DNA of 60,673 bases from positions 268 through 60,940 of the forward strand of contig NZ_PQVF01000020.1 in NCBI RefSeq assembly GCF_002920915.1, given 5' to 3'. This DNA comes from Solitalea longa. Its GTDB lineage: Bacteria; Bacteroidota; Bacteroidia; Sphingobacteriales; Sphingobacteriaceae. How positions within the stretch are numbered: position 1 is the first letter of the stretch; the number at the start of each line of letters is the position of its first letter. The notes under the pieces were generated by a model, which saw nothing but the letters and a program-made list of their open reading frames with translations, did no database searches and had not been told where the DNA came from. Position numbers and translations under genes: made by a program. Positions 1-11,700 of the stretch are shown piece by piece.

Positions 1-3000
1 AGTTCATCCGGTAGCAGTAGCCACTCTAATTGCGTCCGCGCCTGAAGTATGTGTGGATGGAGGATTAATAACCCTTTCTCCTGCAGTAACGAACGGTGTG
101 GCTGTAGGTGCTCCAACTTATTCAGTGAGTCCTGCGGTTCCAGCTGGTACGATAGTAGGAAACACATTTAATCCATTAATTGCAGGTCCTGGTACGTATA
201 CTATTACCTATACAGCTGCAGCAGTTGATGGAGGTTGTGCAGGATCTTCAACACCAGTTATACTAATTGTAAATCCTTTACCTACACCAGTAGTAACCCC
301 TGCAGGTCCGGCAGTAATTTGTCCGAAGGAAACGCTTACCCTAAGTGCAACAGGTGCAGCTAACTATGAATGGTATGAAGCTTCAGCTCCTACAACCATT
401 ATCGCATCGGGTGCAACATTAAATGTGACTCAGCCAGGTAACTATTATGCAGTGGGTATCAACGGCTTTGGATGTGATGACGTATCAAATACAGTAGCTG
501 TAACAGAATATCCTGCGGTGGTAGCTTCATTTGGAGCAAACTCAGATTGTGTGAGTGCAAGCGGTGTTGAATTTGACGCTTCAACTTCAACCGGAACCAT
601 TACCAATTACGATTGGACGTTTGGCGATGGAACAGCCGGTACAGGAGTAAACGCTACTCACCAATACACTGCGGTGGGCTCTTATTGGGTAACCTTAAAA
701 GTTACCAGTGCAGATGGTTGTACCGATACAACTGGTCACTCAATTACCTTCAATGGTAATAAACCGGTAGCAAGCTTTACGCTGGCTCCATTGGGTAGCT
801 CTTGTTACGATGTTGATTACACCTTAACAAGCACTTCTACAATGGCTGGTGGATTAGGAAGTATTTCTAAAATTGAATGGATCATCAACGACGAATTGGG
901 TAACCGTGTGTTCCCTGTAGGACTGGATGCTAATTCAACGGCAACCTTCCGTTTCGATCCATCGAATATTGATAAAACATACACCATTACATTGGGTGTA
1001 ACAGCAGCAAACAATTGTTACAGTGAGGCAACAGCTCAAACGGTAACCATCAAAGCTCGTCCTGATGTAACCCTGGTAATTCCTGATTCGGTAGTTTGTA
1101 TGGATAAACCAGCATTTGCTTTATCCGGCGGATCTCCAGCAGGAGGAACCTATACAGGAACCGGTGTATCGGCAGGTTCGTTTAACCCGGCTGTAGCTGG
1201 TGTTGGTATGCATCTGATTACCTACACCTATGCCGCGCCTAACGGATGTACTGCATCTGCCGTGTTTAATGTTTCGGTGCAGGCATTACCAAATCCGGTG
1301 ATTACCGTAACAGGAGACAGCCCTGCTTGTGAAGGAGCCGACATTACGTTGACATCTTCTACTGCAGACAGCTATCAGTGGTTAATTAATGGTGCTGTAA
1401 TTCCAGGTGAAAACAACCAGGTATTTAAACCTACTCAAGTTGGTTCTAATACCTACTCAGTAATGGTAACTAATGAGTATACCTGTGCTGGTACGGCTTC
1501 AAGCCCGGTAAATGTGGTAATCTATTCTAAACCAAAACTTGATTTTGATTTACCGGCAGAATGTTTAGTTGATACAACAGTGTTTGTTAATAAAACACCG
1601 CCGAATGCAGATGGAAGTCCGGTAACCTACTTCTGGAAATTTGAAGATGATCCGGATAAAACTTCTGACTTATTCTGGTTCAGTACTCCTACTGATCCTA
1701 ATGGTAAACACTTCTACATGTCTACCGGACCTAAGAAAGTTACCTTGTATGCAACTACTGATAACGGTTGTGTAGATAGCTTAACGAAAGTGTTTAATGT
1801 AAGAGGAGACGTTCCTAAAGTTGATTTCTATCTGAAAGGACGTGCTTCGGTATGTGCCGGTGATAGCATCACATTAAGAGATACCTCTATCATGCGCTTA
1901 GGAGTAAGTTATGATTACAAATGGAGATTCTTTGACGGACCAACTGAGATCAACCTTAATCAGGAAGCCAGAAATGAGATCCGAGTATTTGTTCCACAGA
2001 TCTATGCTGGAAAAACACTTACGGCAGAGTTGACAGTGACACCAACGTTTGGTTGTCCTGCATCGCATACCAGTTCGTTTGTGATCTATCAAAAACCAAC
2101 GGTGAACTTTAAACTTCCGGTTGATACCATGTGTACGAAGGAGGCGCCGCTTACATTGAATACAGGAACTCCTGCAGGCGGTATTTATACAATAGCAGGC
2201 GGTATAGGTATCTATAACAATAGATTCTATCCAGATTCAGCAGGCGCCGGTAATCATGTGATCACGTACACGTACACTGATCCGGTAACTCAGTGTTTCA
2301 CCGCTATCAACGATACGATCAGCGTGTTTGCTAATCCTGCAGCAGTAGTGAAGATGACCACTCCTGATAATATTTGTGAGGGTACTAAAGTGAAATTGGT
2401 AGCCGAAGGAATTGGTACTTCTTACGAATGGTTGAAAGACAATGTGGTTATCCCTGGAGCTACGGCTTCAACATACGATGCTGACTTAGGCGGATATTAC
2501 CAGGTTAGAATTACCAATGCAGCAGGTTGTGATGATACCTCTGACTCAGTGAAGATCACCATCTGGCCTCGTCCGGTAGCAAGATTTGATGCGCCTTCAA
2601 GCTGTATGACGGATGCTATTCAGTTTAATAACACCAGTTATATTACTGATGGTACTAACCTTGCTTACTTGTGGAACTTTGGAGATGGTGTGGGTTCAGT
2701 TTCAACCCAAATGAATCCTAGCTATTCATTCAAAACTCCGGGTATGAAGCACATCACCTTAACGGTCTTCTCAGATCATTGTGATTCAACATTCGTGATG
2801 GATGTGATGATCAACGGAGAGCCTAAGGCCGACTTTAGAATCATTTCGCCTCAGCCTTATTGTTCGAAAGATGCATTGATCTTTGAAGATAAGTCGACAG
2901 TGAAAATTGGTAAAGTACAAAGCTGGACCTGGAAGATCTTTGATGATGCAACAGGTAACTTGGTTGCTAACAATAATCCAATGAACGGTCCGGTAATGGT

Positions 3001-3862
3001 GTTTAACCCACCGGCTTCAACTGTGGATGCAACTTACAGTGTACGATTAATTGTAAGCACAGGTAGTACTTGTGTGGATTCAGTTACATACGACTTCACT
3101 GTTAAACCTAGCCCGGATGCAGCATTGGCTCCATTGCCAGATGTATGTATGGATGCTCCATCAGTGAAATTAACAGGTGGAACGCCGGTAGACGGAGTTG
3201 GTGGTGCAGGTTCATTCAGCGGTATAGGAGTGAAAAACGGTAACTTCTATCCACAGAAAGCAGGACCTGGTTCACATACGGTTACGTATACCTTCCAGGC
3301 AGCTAACTTCTGTACGGATACAGCACAACGTCAGATCAATGTAAATCAGTCGCCAGTGATTGATTGTATGGACTTCGATGTGTTTATTGGTAAGAGCGTG
3401 AAATTAGACATGAAGTTATTGTCGAAAGAAAGTGCTAACTACACTTACAAATGGTTGCCGGCTGCAGGATTGGATGATCCAACCAGCTTAACACCAACAG
3501 TGCTTTCGGCTACGGCAGATATGACTTACACGCTTTATGTAACCAATGCCGAAGGTTGTGTAAGCACATGTAACGTTCACGTAAATGTGTTGCCTGACCT
3601 GAAAATTCCGGATGTGATCACACCTAACGGTGACAACGTAAACGATAAATGGGAGATCCCTGGAATTGAGAAGTATCCTGATGTAGAGGTTTACGTTTAT
3701 AACCGCTACGGAGATAAGATCTACTACTCGAGAGGATATGCCGATCAGTGGGATGGTTCGAGAGATGGAAGACCTGTTCCGGCAGCAACTTACTACTACG
3801 TAATTAAGCCGAACAAAGATCAGCTTAAACCACGTGCGGGAGCGATCACCATCATTTACTAG
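1..3862 (+). CDS. Ig-like/PKD repeat surface protein with T9SS type B sorting domain (5' end outside window)
   Basis: The reading frame is open from the first bases of the window (frame starting at base 2), so the true start and signal peptide lie upstream; the first internal ATG is at 53. About 1,286 residues are visible. They form a chain of roughly 90-residue beta-sandwich modules: Ig-like units with a recurring YEW/YQW strand and a GxYxV end, alternating with PKD units that carry the WxFGDG and HxY motifs. The last ~90 residues hold the gliding-associated C-terminal signal: a VITPNGDNVNDKW start, a YNRYG block, WDG, and a final ITIIY. Proteins with this signal are exported by the Bacteroidota type IX system and either anchored or released. 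Role inferred: adhesin or cell-surface filament. No catalytic domain is seen. Confidence 0.9.
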   Translation, partial: VHPVAVATLIASAPEVCVDGGLITLSPAVTNGVAVGAPTYSVSPAVPAGTIVGNTFNPLIAGPGTYTITYTAAAVDGGCAGSSTPVILIVNPLPTPVVTPAGPAVICPKETLTLSATGAANYEWYEASAPTTIIASGATLNVTQPGNYYAVGINGFGCDDVSNTVAVTEYPAVVASFGANSDCVSASGVEFDASTSTGTITNYDWTFGDGTAGTGVNATHQYTAVGSYWVTLKVTSADGCTDTTGHSITFNGNKPVASFTLAPLGSSCYDVDYTLTSTSTMAGGLGSISKIEWIINDELGNRVFPVGLDANSTATFRFDPSNIDKTYTITLGVTAANNCYSEATAQTVTIKARPDVTLVIPDSVVCMDKPAFALSGGSPAGGTYTGTGVSAGSFNPAVAGVGMHLITYTYAAPNGCTASAVFNVSVQALPNPVITVTGDSPACEGADITLTSSTADSYQWLINGAVIPGENNQVFKPTQVGSNTYSVMVTNEYTCAGTASSPVNVVIYSKPKLDFDLPAECLVDTTVFVNKTPPNADGSPVTYFWKFEDDPDKTSDLFWFSTPTDPNGKHFYMSTGPKKVTLYATTDNGCVDSLTKVFNVRGDVPKVDFYLKGRASVCAGDSITLRDTSIMRLGVSYDYKWRFFDGPTEINLNQEARNEIRVFVPQIYAGKTLTAELTVTPTFGCPASHTSSFVIYQKPTVNFKLPVDTMCTKEAPLTLNTGTPAGGIYTIAGGIGIYNNRFYPDSAGAGNHVITYTYTDPVTQCFTAINDTISVFANPAAVVKMTTPDNICEGTKVKLVAEGIGTSYEWLKDNVVIPGATASTYDADLGGYYQVRITNAAGCDDTSDSVKITIWPRPVARFDAPSSCMTDAIQFNNTSYITDGTNLAYLWNFGDGVGSVSTQMNPSYSFKTPGMKHITLTVFSDHCDSTFVMDVMINGEPKADFRIISPQPYCSKDALIFEDKSTVKIGKVQSWTWKIFDDATGNLVANNNPMNGPVMVFNPPASTVDATYSVRLIVSTGSTCVDSVTYDFTVKPSPDAALAPLPDVCMDAPSVKLTGGTPVDGVGGAGSFSGIGVKNGNFYPQKAGPGSHTVTYTFQAANFCTDTAQRQINVNQSPVIDCMDFDVFIGKSVKLDMKLLSKESANYTYKWLPAAGLDDPTSLTPTVLSATADMTYTLYVTNAEGCVSTCNVHVNVLPDLKIPDVITPNGDNVNDKWEIPGIEKYPDVEVYVYNRYGDKIYYSRGYADQWDGSRDGRPVPAATYYYVIKPNKDQLKPRAGAITIIY

Positions 3863-3889
3863 ATCGATTTAAAAACAATAAATACAAGG

Positions 3890-3922
3890 AAGGGCGACTG
3901 AATAGGTCGCCCTTTCGTTTTT
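3890..3922 (+). terminator. Rho-independent terminator after the first T9SS protein
   Basis: A perfect stem AAGGGCGAC / GTCGCCCTT (3890-3914) is followed by TCGTTTTTT. The same stem with a two-base extension recurs after the next gene at 8177-8205. Confidence 0.85.
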
Positions 3923-4012
3923 TAAGGCAAAAACTTAACAGGCGAAAGTAAAGTGTGCTATTTACACTATTGAAATTTTAATTACAGTACTATTTGTTTT
4001 AACTTGCTAGCT

Positions 4013-7000
4013 ATGAATTATCTTTTCAGGCAAGTAGCTTTCTTTGTGCTTTTTTTAATAAGCTTTCAGTTAAAGGCTCAACAACCAAATTTACAGTGGG
4101 GTATGGGAATTAGCGGGAATTTATATGAAAATGGGCATAATGTTGTAGTTGATAAGCTTGGCAATAGCTATATCAGTGGTACATTTAATGATGTGGTGAG
4201 CTTCGGAACAAGCCCAAGTATAACTTCTATTACAGCCAAAGGAGATAAAGATATTTTTGTTGCCAAGTATGATCCGAATGGAAATTTCATATGGGTGAAG
4301 AGCTTTGGGTCAGTAAATGCGGATGAACCACGGTCAATGGCTATAGATAGTAATGACAATATTTTTATTGCCGGGAAAATTGGCGGCGATGTGAATTTTG
4401 ATCCGAGCGGCAATGCCGTATTTACTTCAAAAGGTTCAACTGATCTGTTTTTAGCCTCTTATGATTCGGATGGAAATTACCGCTGGGCCTATGCTACAGG
4501 TAATGGGAGTGAAGACGCGGCAAACTCAATCGCTATTGATAAAAACAATGATGTTTATTTAACCGGAACATTTTTTTATCAGGTGGCTTTCGATCCGCAT
4601 GATCCAACTGCTTTAACAGGAATTCCCAGTTCTTTAGATTTTTTTATTGGCAAGTATACAAATGATGGGAACTTGTATTGGGTGAAGAATATAGGTGAGA
4701 ATAATATATCTCATGAGAGTTACTGGATAGCTGTTGATGATCAATCAAATGTTTATGTAACCGGGCTTTTCCATCTGACTGTTGATTTTGATCCTTCTGC
4801 ATCAAATGCAGCCTTTTTAACATCTAAAGGAAATGATGCATTTGTTGCTAAATATGACAAAGACGGAAATTATCAATGGGCCTTTAATTTAAATAACAGT
4901 AACATAGATGACATAGTGAGGCCATTTTGTGTTCTTGCCAATACGGATGGAACTATTTATTTGACGGGCTATTATTCCGGTGCCGCAGATTTTGATCCTT
5001 CGGCCGTTGCTACAAATGAAATGACGGCAATAGGAAAATATGACGGTTTTTTTGCTAAGTACAGTAAAGACGGCGCATTTATTTGGTCGAAAAGTATAGG
5101 AGGATTGGATGGCACAGCCTATTTAGCAGCTTCAGCTACCGATAAGGATAATAATTTATACATCAGTGGTGGGTTTACCAGGACCGTAGATTTTGACCCT
5201 AATAGCGGCGTACAAAACCGGGTGTGTACATCATTAGGACATGATGCTTTTATAGCCAAGTATGATACCGAAGGTAATTATTCATGGGTGATAGATATGG
5301 ATGGGACATGGGGTTTTGGTCAGGGAAAGAATCTTTATGTTGATGAGAAAGGAAATAGTTTTCTTATAGGTTCTTTTATGGATAAGCTTGATATCGATCC
5401 GGGAAGCTGCGAAGTTCTGCTTACTGCTAAAGTATGGGATGCTTTTTTTGCGAAATATGGACCTGATCAGGCTAATTTGACAGATATTTTAGCCTACTCA
5501 CTGCCTCAACAAATATCACCGGCTGTTATAAATAAGGTCAATCATACCATCTCAATAGAACTCCAACCCGGAACGGATGTTAGCAAATTAAGCCCAACAA
5601 TAGAGGTTTCTCCTTGTTCGGTAATTACACCTGCATCGGGAGTTGTTAAAAATTTTGCTACTCCAGTGGTTTATACGGTTACAGATAAATACAACCATAC
5701 ACAGCAATGGACGGTGAATGTTACAGTATCGGGCAGAGTTACCTGTTCAGGCAGAGTAACCCCTATTCAGGTGATCACCTTAGGAACTACAGCCAACCCG
5801 GTTGATCTTCCGGGTTCAACAACTTACAGCCGAAACGAGTCGAATCCTTCTGATGGTAGCTATGGCTATTTTTCAACTGTGCCTAATGTCTTTGGAAATG
5901 CATGGCAATCGGGTGAACTGGATCATACTACCGGAGATGCTAACGGTCGCATGCTAATTTTTAATGCCAGCAATGAGCCGGGAGAGTTTTACCGCGCCCC
6001 AATCAGCGGTTTATGTACCAATGCGATCTATCGATTTTCGGCTTTTATAGCCAATGTGTTGCATAAAACAAGGGGCTGTTCTCCGGATAATCCTGTAAAC
6101 GTCACCTTCGAGATCAGGGATAAGAATAATAACATTATCGATCAGGTTTCAACGGGGAATATTTATGCCGAAAATCAAATGAAATGGATGGAATTCGGTA
6201 TTGATTTTACAGGACAAACGGAAGTGTTTTTGGTTATGCGTAATAACGGGCCGGGAGGCTGTGGTAATGACCTTGCCATTGACGATATCAGTTTTAGTAT
6301 CTGCGGATCAATTGATATCAGTTCAGATGTGTCTGGTGCTACATCAACGGAAACATTTGTATGTAATGGCGCGAATGTCAACCTAAAATCCACCTTAATT
6401 TCCGGCTTTGTAAATCCTGATTATCAGTGGCAATCGAGCGCAGACAATAAAATATGGAATAACATTCCGGGAGCAACAACAGGTTCATTGGCATTGACCA
6501 ATGTTCAAACTACTGATCCCCAATACTACCGTTTAATTGTTGCGGCAACCGGTACCATTAACGACCCTTCTTCTAATTGTAAAGTAATTGCATCACCATT
6601 TACAGTGAATGTGATCGGAGATCCGGTTCTTGTATCTGATAATAATAAAACTAATTTGTGCCTGGGAGAAAAGACTGTTTTACGGAATACCACCGGTAAG
6701 GCCCGTTCGTATCAGTGGTTGTTAAACGGAAATAAGCTAACCAACTCAGTTGCCGATACACTGTTGGTTACAGATAGAGGGAGTTATAGTTTGAAGATCA
6801 CAAATGACGGCGGCTGTGAACGCCTTTCCAACGCTATTCAAATTGAAACCCGACCTATTCCGGATGCCAAATTTTCTTTTATTTCCGATTGTTCTGCTCC
6901 CTTTCGTTTTTTTGATGACAGTAAGATCAGTGATAATTCAACTTTAACCTACCTGTGGAATTTTGACGATGCAGCAAGTGGTGCTAATAATACATCAACA

Positions 7001-8152
7001 GTTAAAGATCCGGTACATAGCTTTAAATCTACAGGAATTAAAAAGGTTAGTCTTACCGTTACTTCCCCTTACAGTTGCTCTAAAACGTTTGTTTATGATG
7101 TATCCGTAATTGGATCAAACCTGAAAGCGGCCATTCAAAACTTAAGTGTTGCTCCTTATTGTACCAATGGAGAAATGGTTTTTAAGGATGCTTCAACCAT
7201 AGGTTTAGGTGTTATAACCTATCGTAAATGGGAAATTGTTGATGCAGCCAACCAGGTGGTGAAAACAGTTTTGGACGATGCTCAAATCAATTTTTCTGTA
7301 CCGGGTTCAACTGTTTCGCAATCGTTTAAGGTTCGGTTAACGGTAGGCTTTTCGAGTGTTTGTACCGATATAAAAGAACTTAGTTTTACCATAGATCCCA
7401 GTCCGCTGGTTTCTTTAAATCTACCGGTTACTACTATTTGTGCCAATGAGCCTTCTTTTGTGTTAACAGGTGGTATGCCATTAAATGGAATTGGAGGTAA
7501 AGGAACCTATACTGTAGATGGTGTAAAACAAACCTCTTTTTCTCCGCAGAATGCCGGACCGGGTGAACACATTATTCGGTATACGTTTAAAAACAGTCCT
7601 ACGGGTTGTGAGAGTTATTCGGAACAAAAAATTACAGTCAGTCCGATACCGATTATAGATTGCAAGGATTATACAGTTGTGGAAGGGATTAATGAGGAGC
7701 TAAAGATCATTGCCGACCAGCCGGGTTCTGCTTACTCATACCAATGGGCGCCTGCGGATGGTTTGAGCGATCCAACTATCTCCAATCCTGTCCTGTCGCC
7801 CACAATTGATAAAACCTATCGGGTGACGATTACCAATATTGAAAATTGTTCGGTTCAGTGTGTTGTAAACGTGACCGTTTTACCAAAGATCGAATTTACC
7901 AATGTGTTTACTCCTAATGGTGATGGTAAAAATGATACATGGAGCCTTACCGGTGCCGAGCGTTACCCTAATATGGAGTTAATTGTTTTTGATCGCTTTG
8001 GATCACAGGTGTTTTATTCTAAAGGTTATGCATCCCCATGGGATGGAAAATACAAAAACAAAAGCCTGTCGCAGGGAACTTATTACTATATAATTAAGCC
8101 AAACGTACATCAGCTTAAACCGCGTACAGGATCGATTACTATCATTTACTAG
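4013..8152 (+). CDS. Beta-propeller/PKD secreted protein with T9SS type B sorting domain (paralog A)
   Basis: The ATG at 4013 is preferred over an in-frame TTG at 4004 because it opens directly into a signal peptide (MNYLFRQV, a hydrophobic core, then LKAQQ). Residues ~25-480 carry repeats of the form FxAKYDxDGNYxW with VDFDP, typical of SBBP-type beta-propeller repeats. Next comes a DUF5018-like beta domain (TDILAYSLPQQ ... TVTDKYNHTQQWTV), a jelly-roll-like segment (~590-760), Ig and PKD modules, and a CHU_C/type B C-terminal signal (NVFTPNGDGKNDTW ... ITIIY). It is a tandem paralog of the gene at 8750. Predicted to be exported by the type IX system to the surface; ligand unknown. Confidence 0.9.
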   Translation: MNYLFRQVAFFVLFLISFQLKAQQPNLQWGMGISGNLYENGHNVVVDKLGNSYISGTFNDVVSFGTSPSITSITAKGDKDIFVAKYDPNGNFIWVKSFGSVNADEPRSMAIDSNDNIFIAGKIGGDVNFDPSGNAVFTSKGSTDLFLASYDSDGNYRWAYATGNGSEDAANSIAIDKNNDVYLTGTFFYQVAFDPHDPTALTGIPSSLDFFIGKYTNDGNLYWVKNIGENNISHESYWIAVDDQSNVYVTGLFHLTVDFDPSASNAAFLTSKGNDAFVAKYDKDGNYQWAFNLNNSNIDDIVRPFCVLANTDGTIYLTGYYSGAADFDPSAVATNEMTAIGKYDGFFAKYSKDGAFIWSKSIGGLDGTAYLAASATDKDNNLYISGGFTRTVDFDPNSGVQNRVCTSLGHDAFIAKYDTEGNYSWVIDMDGTWGFGQGKNLYVDEKGNSFLIGSFMDKLDIDPGSCEVLLTAKVWDAFFAKYGPDQANLTDILAYSLPQQISPAVINKVNHTISIELQPGTDVSKLSPTIEVSPCSVITPASGVVKNFATPVVYTVTDKYNHTQQWTVNVTVSGRVTCSGRVTPIQVITLGTTANPVDLPGSTTYSRNESNPSDGSYGYFSTVPNVFGNAWQSGELDHTTGDANGRMLIFNASNEPGEFYRAPISGLCTNAIYRFSAFIANVLHKTRGCSPDNPVNVTFEIRDKNNNIIDQVSTGNIYAENQMKWMEFGIDFTGQTEVFLVMRNNGPGGCGNDLAIDDISFSICGSIDISSDVSGATSTETFVCNGANVNLKSTLISGFVNPDYQWQSSADNKIWNNIPGATTGSLALTNVQTTDPQYYRLIVAATGTINDPSSNCKVIASPFTVNVIGDPVLVSDNNKTNLCLGEKTVLRNTTGKARSYQWLLNGNKLTNSVADTLLVTDRGSYSLKITNDGGCERLSNAIQIETRPIPDAKFSFISDCSAPFRFFDDSKISDNSTLTYLWNFDDAASGANNTSTVKDPVHSFKSTGIKKVSLTVTSPYSCSKTFVYDVSVIGSNLKAAIQNLSVAPYCTNGEMVFKDASTIGLGVITYRKWEIVDAANQVVKTVLDDAQINFSVPGSTVSQSFKVRLTVGFSSVCTDIKELSFTIDPSPLVSLNLPVTTICANEPSFVLTGGMPLNGIGGKGTYTVDGVKQTSFSPQNAGPGEHIIRYTFKNSPTGCESYSEQKITVSPIPIIDCKDYTVVEGINEELKIIADQPGSAYSYQWAPADGLSDPTISNPVLSPTIDKTYRVTITNIENCSVQCVVNVTVLPKIEFTNVFTPNGDGKNDTWSLTGAERYPNMELIVFDRFGSQVFYSKGYASPWDGKYKNKSLSQGTYYYIIKPNVHQLKPRTGSITIIY

Positions 8153-8176
8153 CTAGTTTTAAAATAATAAATACCC

Positions 8177-8205
8177 AGAAGGGCGACTCAACAGGTCGCC
8201 CTTCT
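8177..8205 (+). terminator. Rho-independent terminator after paralog A
   Basis: Perfect stem AGAAGGGCGAC / GTCGCCCTTCT, nearly the same sequence as the terminator at 3890. This suggests the whole gene-plus-terminator unit was duplicated. Confidence 0.8.
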
Positions 8206-8749
8206 GCGTTAAGCTTTCTATTTAATTTATTAGATGAAGAGAACTGTTCGGGGATGATAAACCATCTCATTCGGTTCTTGTGGTCGGCCTCATAGCCAGC
8301 CGAGGCCTAGAAACTTTATTCACATAGTTGTGAATTCTTAAGGCGTTCATGATTGCTTCGCAATTCTTCTTGATAAGAAATCGTAGATTCTTGAAGACCT
8401 TAAAGAAAAATTAAATACCTGAAAAAAGTTTCCAAAGAATCAAGGCTTCGCAGCTTTAGCTAAAAGATTCTAAAAAGATTATCTGCAATTCAAGACGTTT
8501 CGCTTCGCTTCACTTCTCCGAATTGCTTTGCTTCATCACTTATTCTCGTTACTACTCATCTTTTTAAAATCTTTTTTTACGCTAAAGCTGCTAATGCCGC
8601 TCCTGACAACCTGCAGTATAAGAAACAATACTTTGATTGAGCGTACAAAACTTCAATAATGTCAATGCTGCCTTATACCAATCGTTAAATCATATCAGTT
8701 CTATAGATTAAATTTTAAAAACTTCTTATTTCTGAATAAATTGCTAGGT
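8206..8749. other. Gene-free spacer with nested inverted repeats
   Basis: No convincing coding frame in about 540 bp. It contains a short GGCCTC/GAGGCC hairpin (8286-8307) and a larger fold-back structure at 8450-8591, listed separately. The final 60 bp are AT-rich and probably hold the promoter of the next gene. Confidence 0.6.
8450..8591. repeat. 142-bp fold-back element (nested inverted repeat)
   Basis: The left arm GCAGCTTTAGC plus a following AAAGATTCTAAAAAGAT (8450-8479) is complementary to the right arm ATCTTTTTAAAATC ... GCTAAAGCTGC (8558-8591), with a few mismatches and a small bulge. Inside it a second pair, GCAATTC (8485-8491) and GAATTGC (8520-8526), nests symmetrically. It could be a structured RNA, a miniature mobile element or a decayed fragment. 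No transposase is nearby. Confidence 0.6.
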
Positions 8750-11700
8750 ATGAAGCAATTCTACATAAAGGCTACTTACTTTATTTTCTTTTTTCTTTTC
8801 TGCGGATTACTGGCAAAGGCACAACAGCCAAATTTGCTATGGGGGACGGGAATTGGAGGTAATTTAAACGATTACGGAACCAGCATAGCCGTTGATCAGC
8901 AGGGAAATACTTTTGTTGCCGGTTCTTTTAATGATGTAGTTGTATTGGGTGCTACCAGCATTACTTCCAAAGGGCTGTCGGATATATTTTTGGCTAAATA
9001 TGATATTAATGGAAACCTGATTTGGGTAAAAAGCTTCGGTTCGGTAAATAGTGATGAGCCAAAATCGCTGGCAATAGATGGAAATGGGAATGTGTTTTTA
9101 GCAGGTTTTATAAGTGGACAAACGGATTTCAATCCACCCACCAATACTGCCATTGTTGGCTCCAAAGGCGGCCCCGATCTGTTCATTGCCTCTTATGATA
9201 ATAATGGTAATTACCGATGGGTATATTCGGCTGGAAACACGGGTAACGATGTGGCTAATTCCATCGCCATTGATAAAAATAATGATGTTTATTTAACCGG
9301 AACATTTACCGATAAGGTGGCATTTGACCCCACGCAGCCCACGCAGCTTACCGGGGTCAGTAACTCAGCTGATGTGTACATTGTTAAGTATTCCAACACA
9401 GGTGCTTTCAATTGGGTGATCAATATGGGAGAGAATGGCTCTCCGAATATTGGCTATAAGATAACGGTAGATAATGATTTGAACGCTTATATAACGGGTG
9501 AATTGCAGGGAAGTGTTGATTTCGACCCCGATCCAACAGCTGTAGCAACGCTTACTTCAAAAGGAGGCGCTGATGTTTTTGCCGCTAAGTATGATAAAGA
9601 CGGAAAATATAAATGGGCCTTTAGCTTTGGAAGCAATAATACCGAAAGGGGAGTGGGGATTCATGCCGGAACTGATGGGTACATTTACTTAACCGGACTT
9701 TTTACCGGAACCTCTGATTTTAATCCATCGCCAACCCTTACTAATTTTTTTACACCCATTGGCGAATACGATGGCTTTATTGCCAAATATGATGCCGATG
9801 GAAATTATGTCTATGCACAGCAAATAGGAGGAACCGCTGCTAAAACATTACTTACCGGTTCAGCTATCGATAAGGATAATAATATTTATATTACCGGGGG
9901 ATTTACTTCAACGGTAGATTTCGATGCCGGCCCGGGAACACAAAATGGAACCAACACCAATATTGGCTTTGATGTTTACCTGGCCAAATACGATGCTTCG
10001 GGTAATTATAAATGGCACCTAACCATGAACGGCACCGGTGCTTATGACCAGGGAACAGGAGTAGGCGTTGATCAAAATGGGAATAGTTATTTAGTGGGAT
10101 CTTATGATAGTCAAATTGATTTGGACCCCGGAAACTGCGATGTAAAAATTACCAGTAAACAATCAGATGCATTTGTAGTACGATATACGGATGACATTAC
10201 CAACCTGACCGATATTTTAGCCTTCTCATTATCGCAACAGAAAACTCCGGCAGTGATCAATAAAGCTAATCATACCATAACTGTAGAGGTATTGCCCGGC
10301 ACGAATGTTACCAACCTAACACCAACAATAGTGGTATCACCCTGCTCAACGGTTTCACCGGCTTCAGGTGTAGCCAAAGATTTTACCAATCCGGTCGTGT
10401 ACACGGTTAAAGATAAATTTAGCAATACCCAGCAATGGACAGTTACGGTTAAAGTGCCAACCAAAGTTACCTGCGCAGGACGAGTAACCCCCATTCAGGT
10501 GATCACGTTGGGAACGGATGCCAGCCCGGTGGATCTTCCTGGTACCACCACTTACAGTCGAAACGAGTCGGATCCTAATGATGGGAGCTACGGTTATTTT
10601 TCTACTGTGCCTAATGTTTTTGGAAATGCCTGGCATTCGGGCGAACAAGATCATACTGCCGAAGATGCTAACGGGCGCATGTTGATCTTTAATGCCAGCA
10701 ATGCGCCGGGAGAATTTTACCGCGCTCCAATCAGCGGTTTATGTACTAATGCGATCTATCGTTTCTCCGCTTTTATAGCCAATGTATTACATAAAACAAG
10801 AGCCTGTTCTCCAGATAGGCCGGTGAATGTCACCTTCGAAATAAGGGATAAGAATAATAACATCATCGACCAGGTTTCAACAGGTGATATTTATGCCGCC
10901 AATCAAATGAGCTGGATGGAATTTGGTATTGATTTTACCGGCCAAACTGATGTGGTATTGGTAATGCGTAATAACGGGCCGGGAGGTTGCGGAAATGATT
11001 TGGCTATCGATGATATTAGCTTTAGTATCTGCGGATCAATAGATATTAGTTCAGATGTGCCCGGTGCTACATCAACAGAAACATTTGTATGTAACGGTGC
11101 GAATGTCAATCTTAAATCTACCTTAATTTCCGGCTTTGTAAATCCTGATTACCAGTGGCAATCGAGCACAGATAATAAAACATGGAATAACATTACGGGG
11201 GCAACAACAGGTTCACTGGCACTAACCAATGTTCAAACCACAGATCCTAAATACTATCGTTTAATTGTAGCGGCAACAGGTACCATTAACGATCCTTCCT
11301 CTAATTGTAAAGTAGTTGCATCTCCATTTACAGTGAATGTAATTGGCGATCCAGTGATTGCCGCCGACAATAATAAAACCGATTTGTGTCAGGGAGAAAA
11401 AACTATTTTGAGAAATACAGCCGGTAAGGCCCGTTCGTATCAGTGGCTGTTAAATGGTAATAACTTAGCCGATTCTTTTGCTGATACCCTGGTGGTATGG
11501 GGTAAAGGAAGTTATAGTTTGAAGATCACAAATGACGAAGGCTGTGAACGCATTTCCAACGTTATACAAATTGAAACGCGACCAACACCAGATGCCAAAT
11601 TCTCTTTTATTGCCGATTGCTTTGGTTTGTTTTCTTTCTTTGATACAAGTAACATCAGCGATGGTTCAACCTTAAGCTACTTGTGGAACTTTGATGATGC

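Noticed and set aside
4004-4012. TTG start for paralog A (and 8741 for paralog B)
   Set aside because: The ATG three codons later in both genes opens directly into a standard signal peptide.
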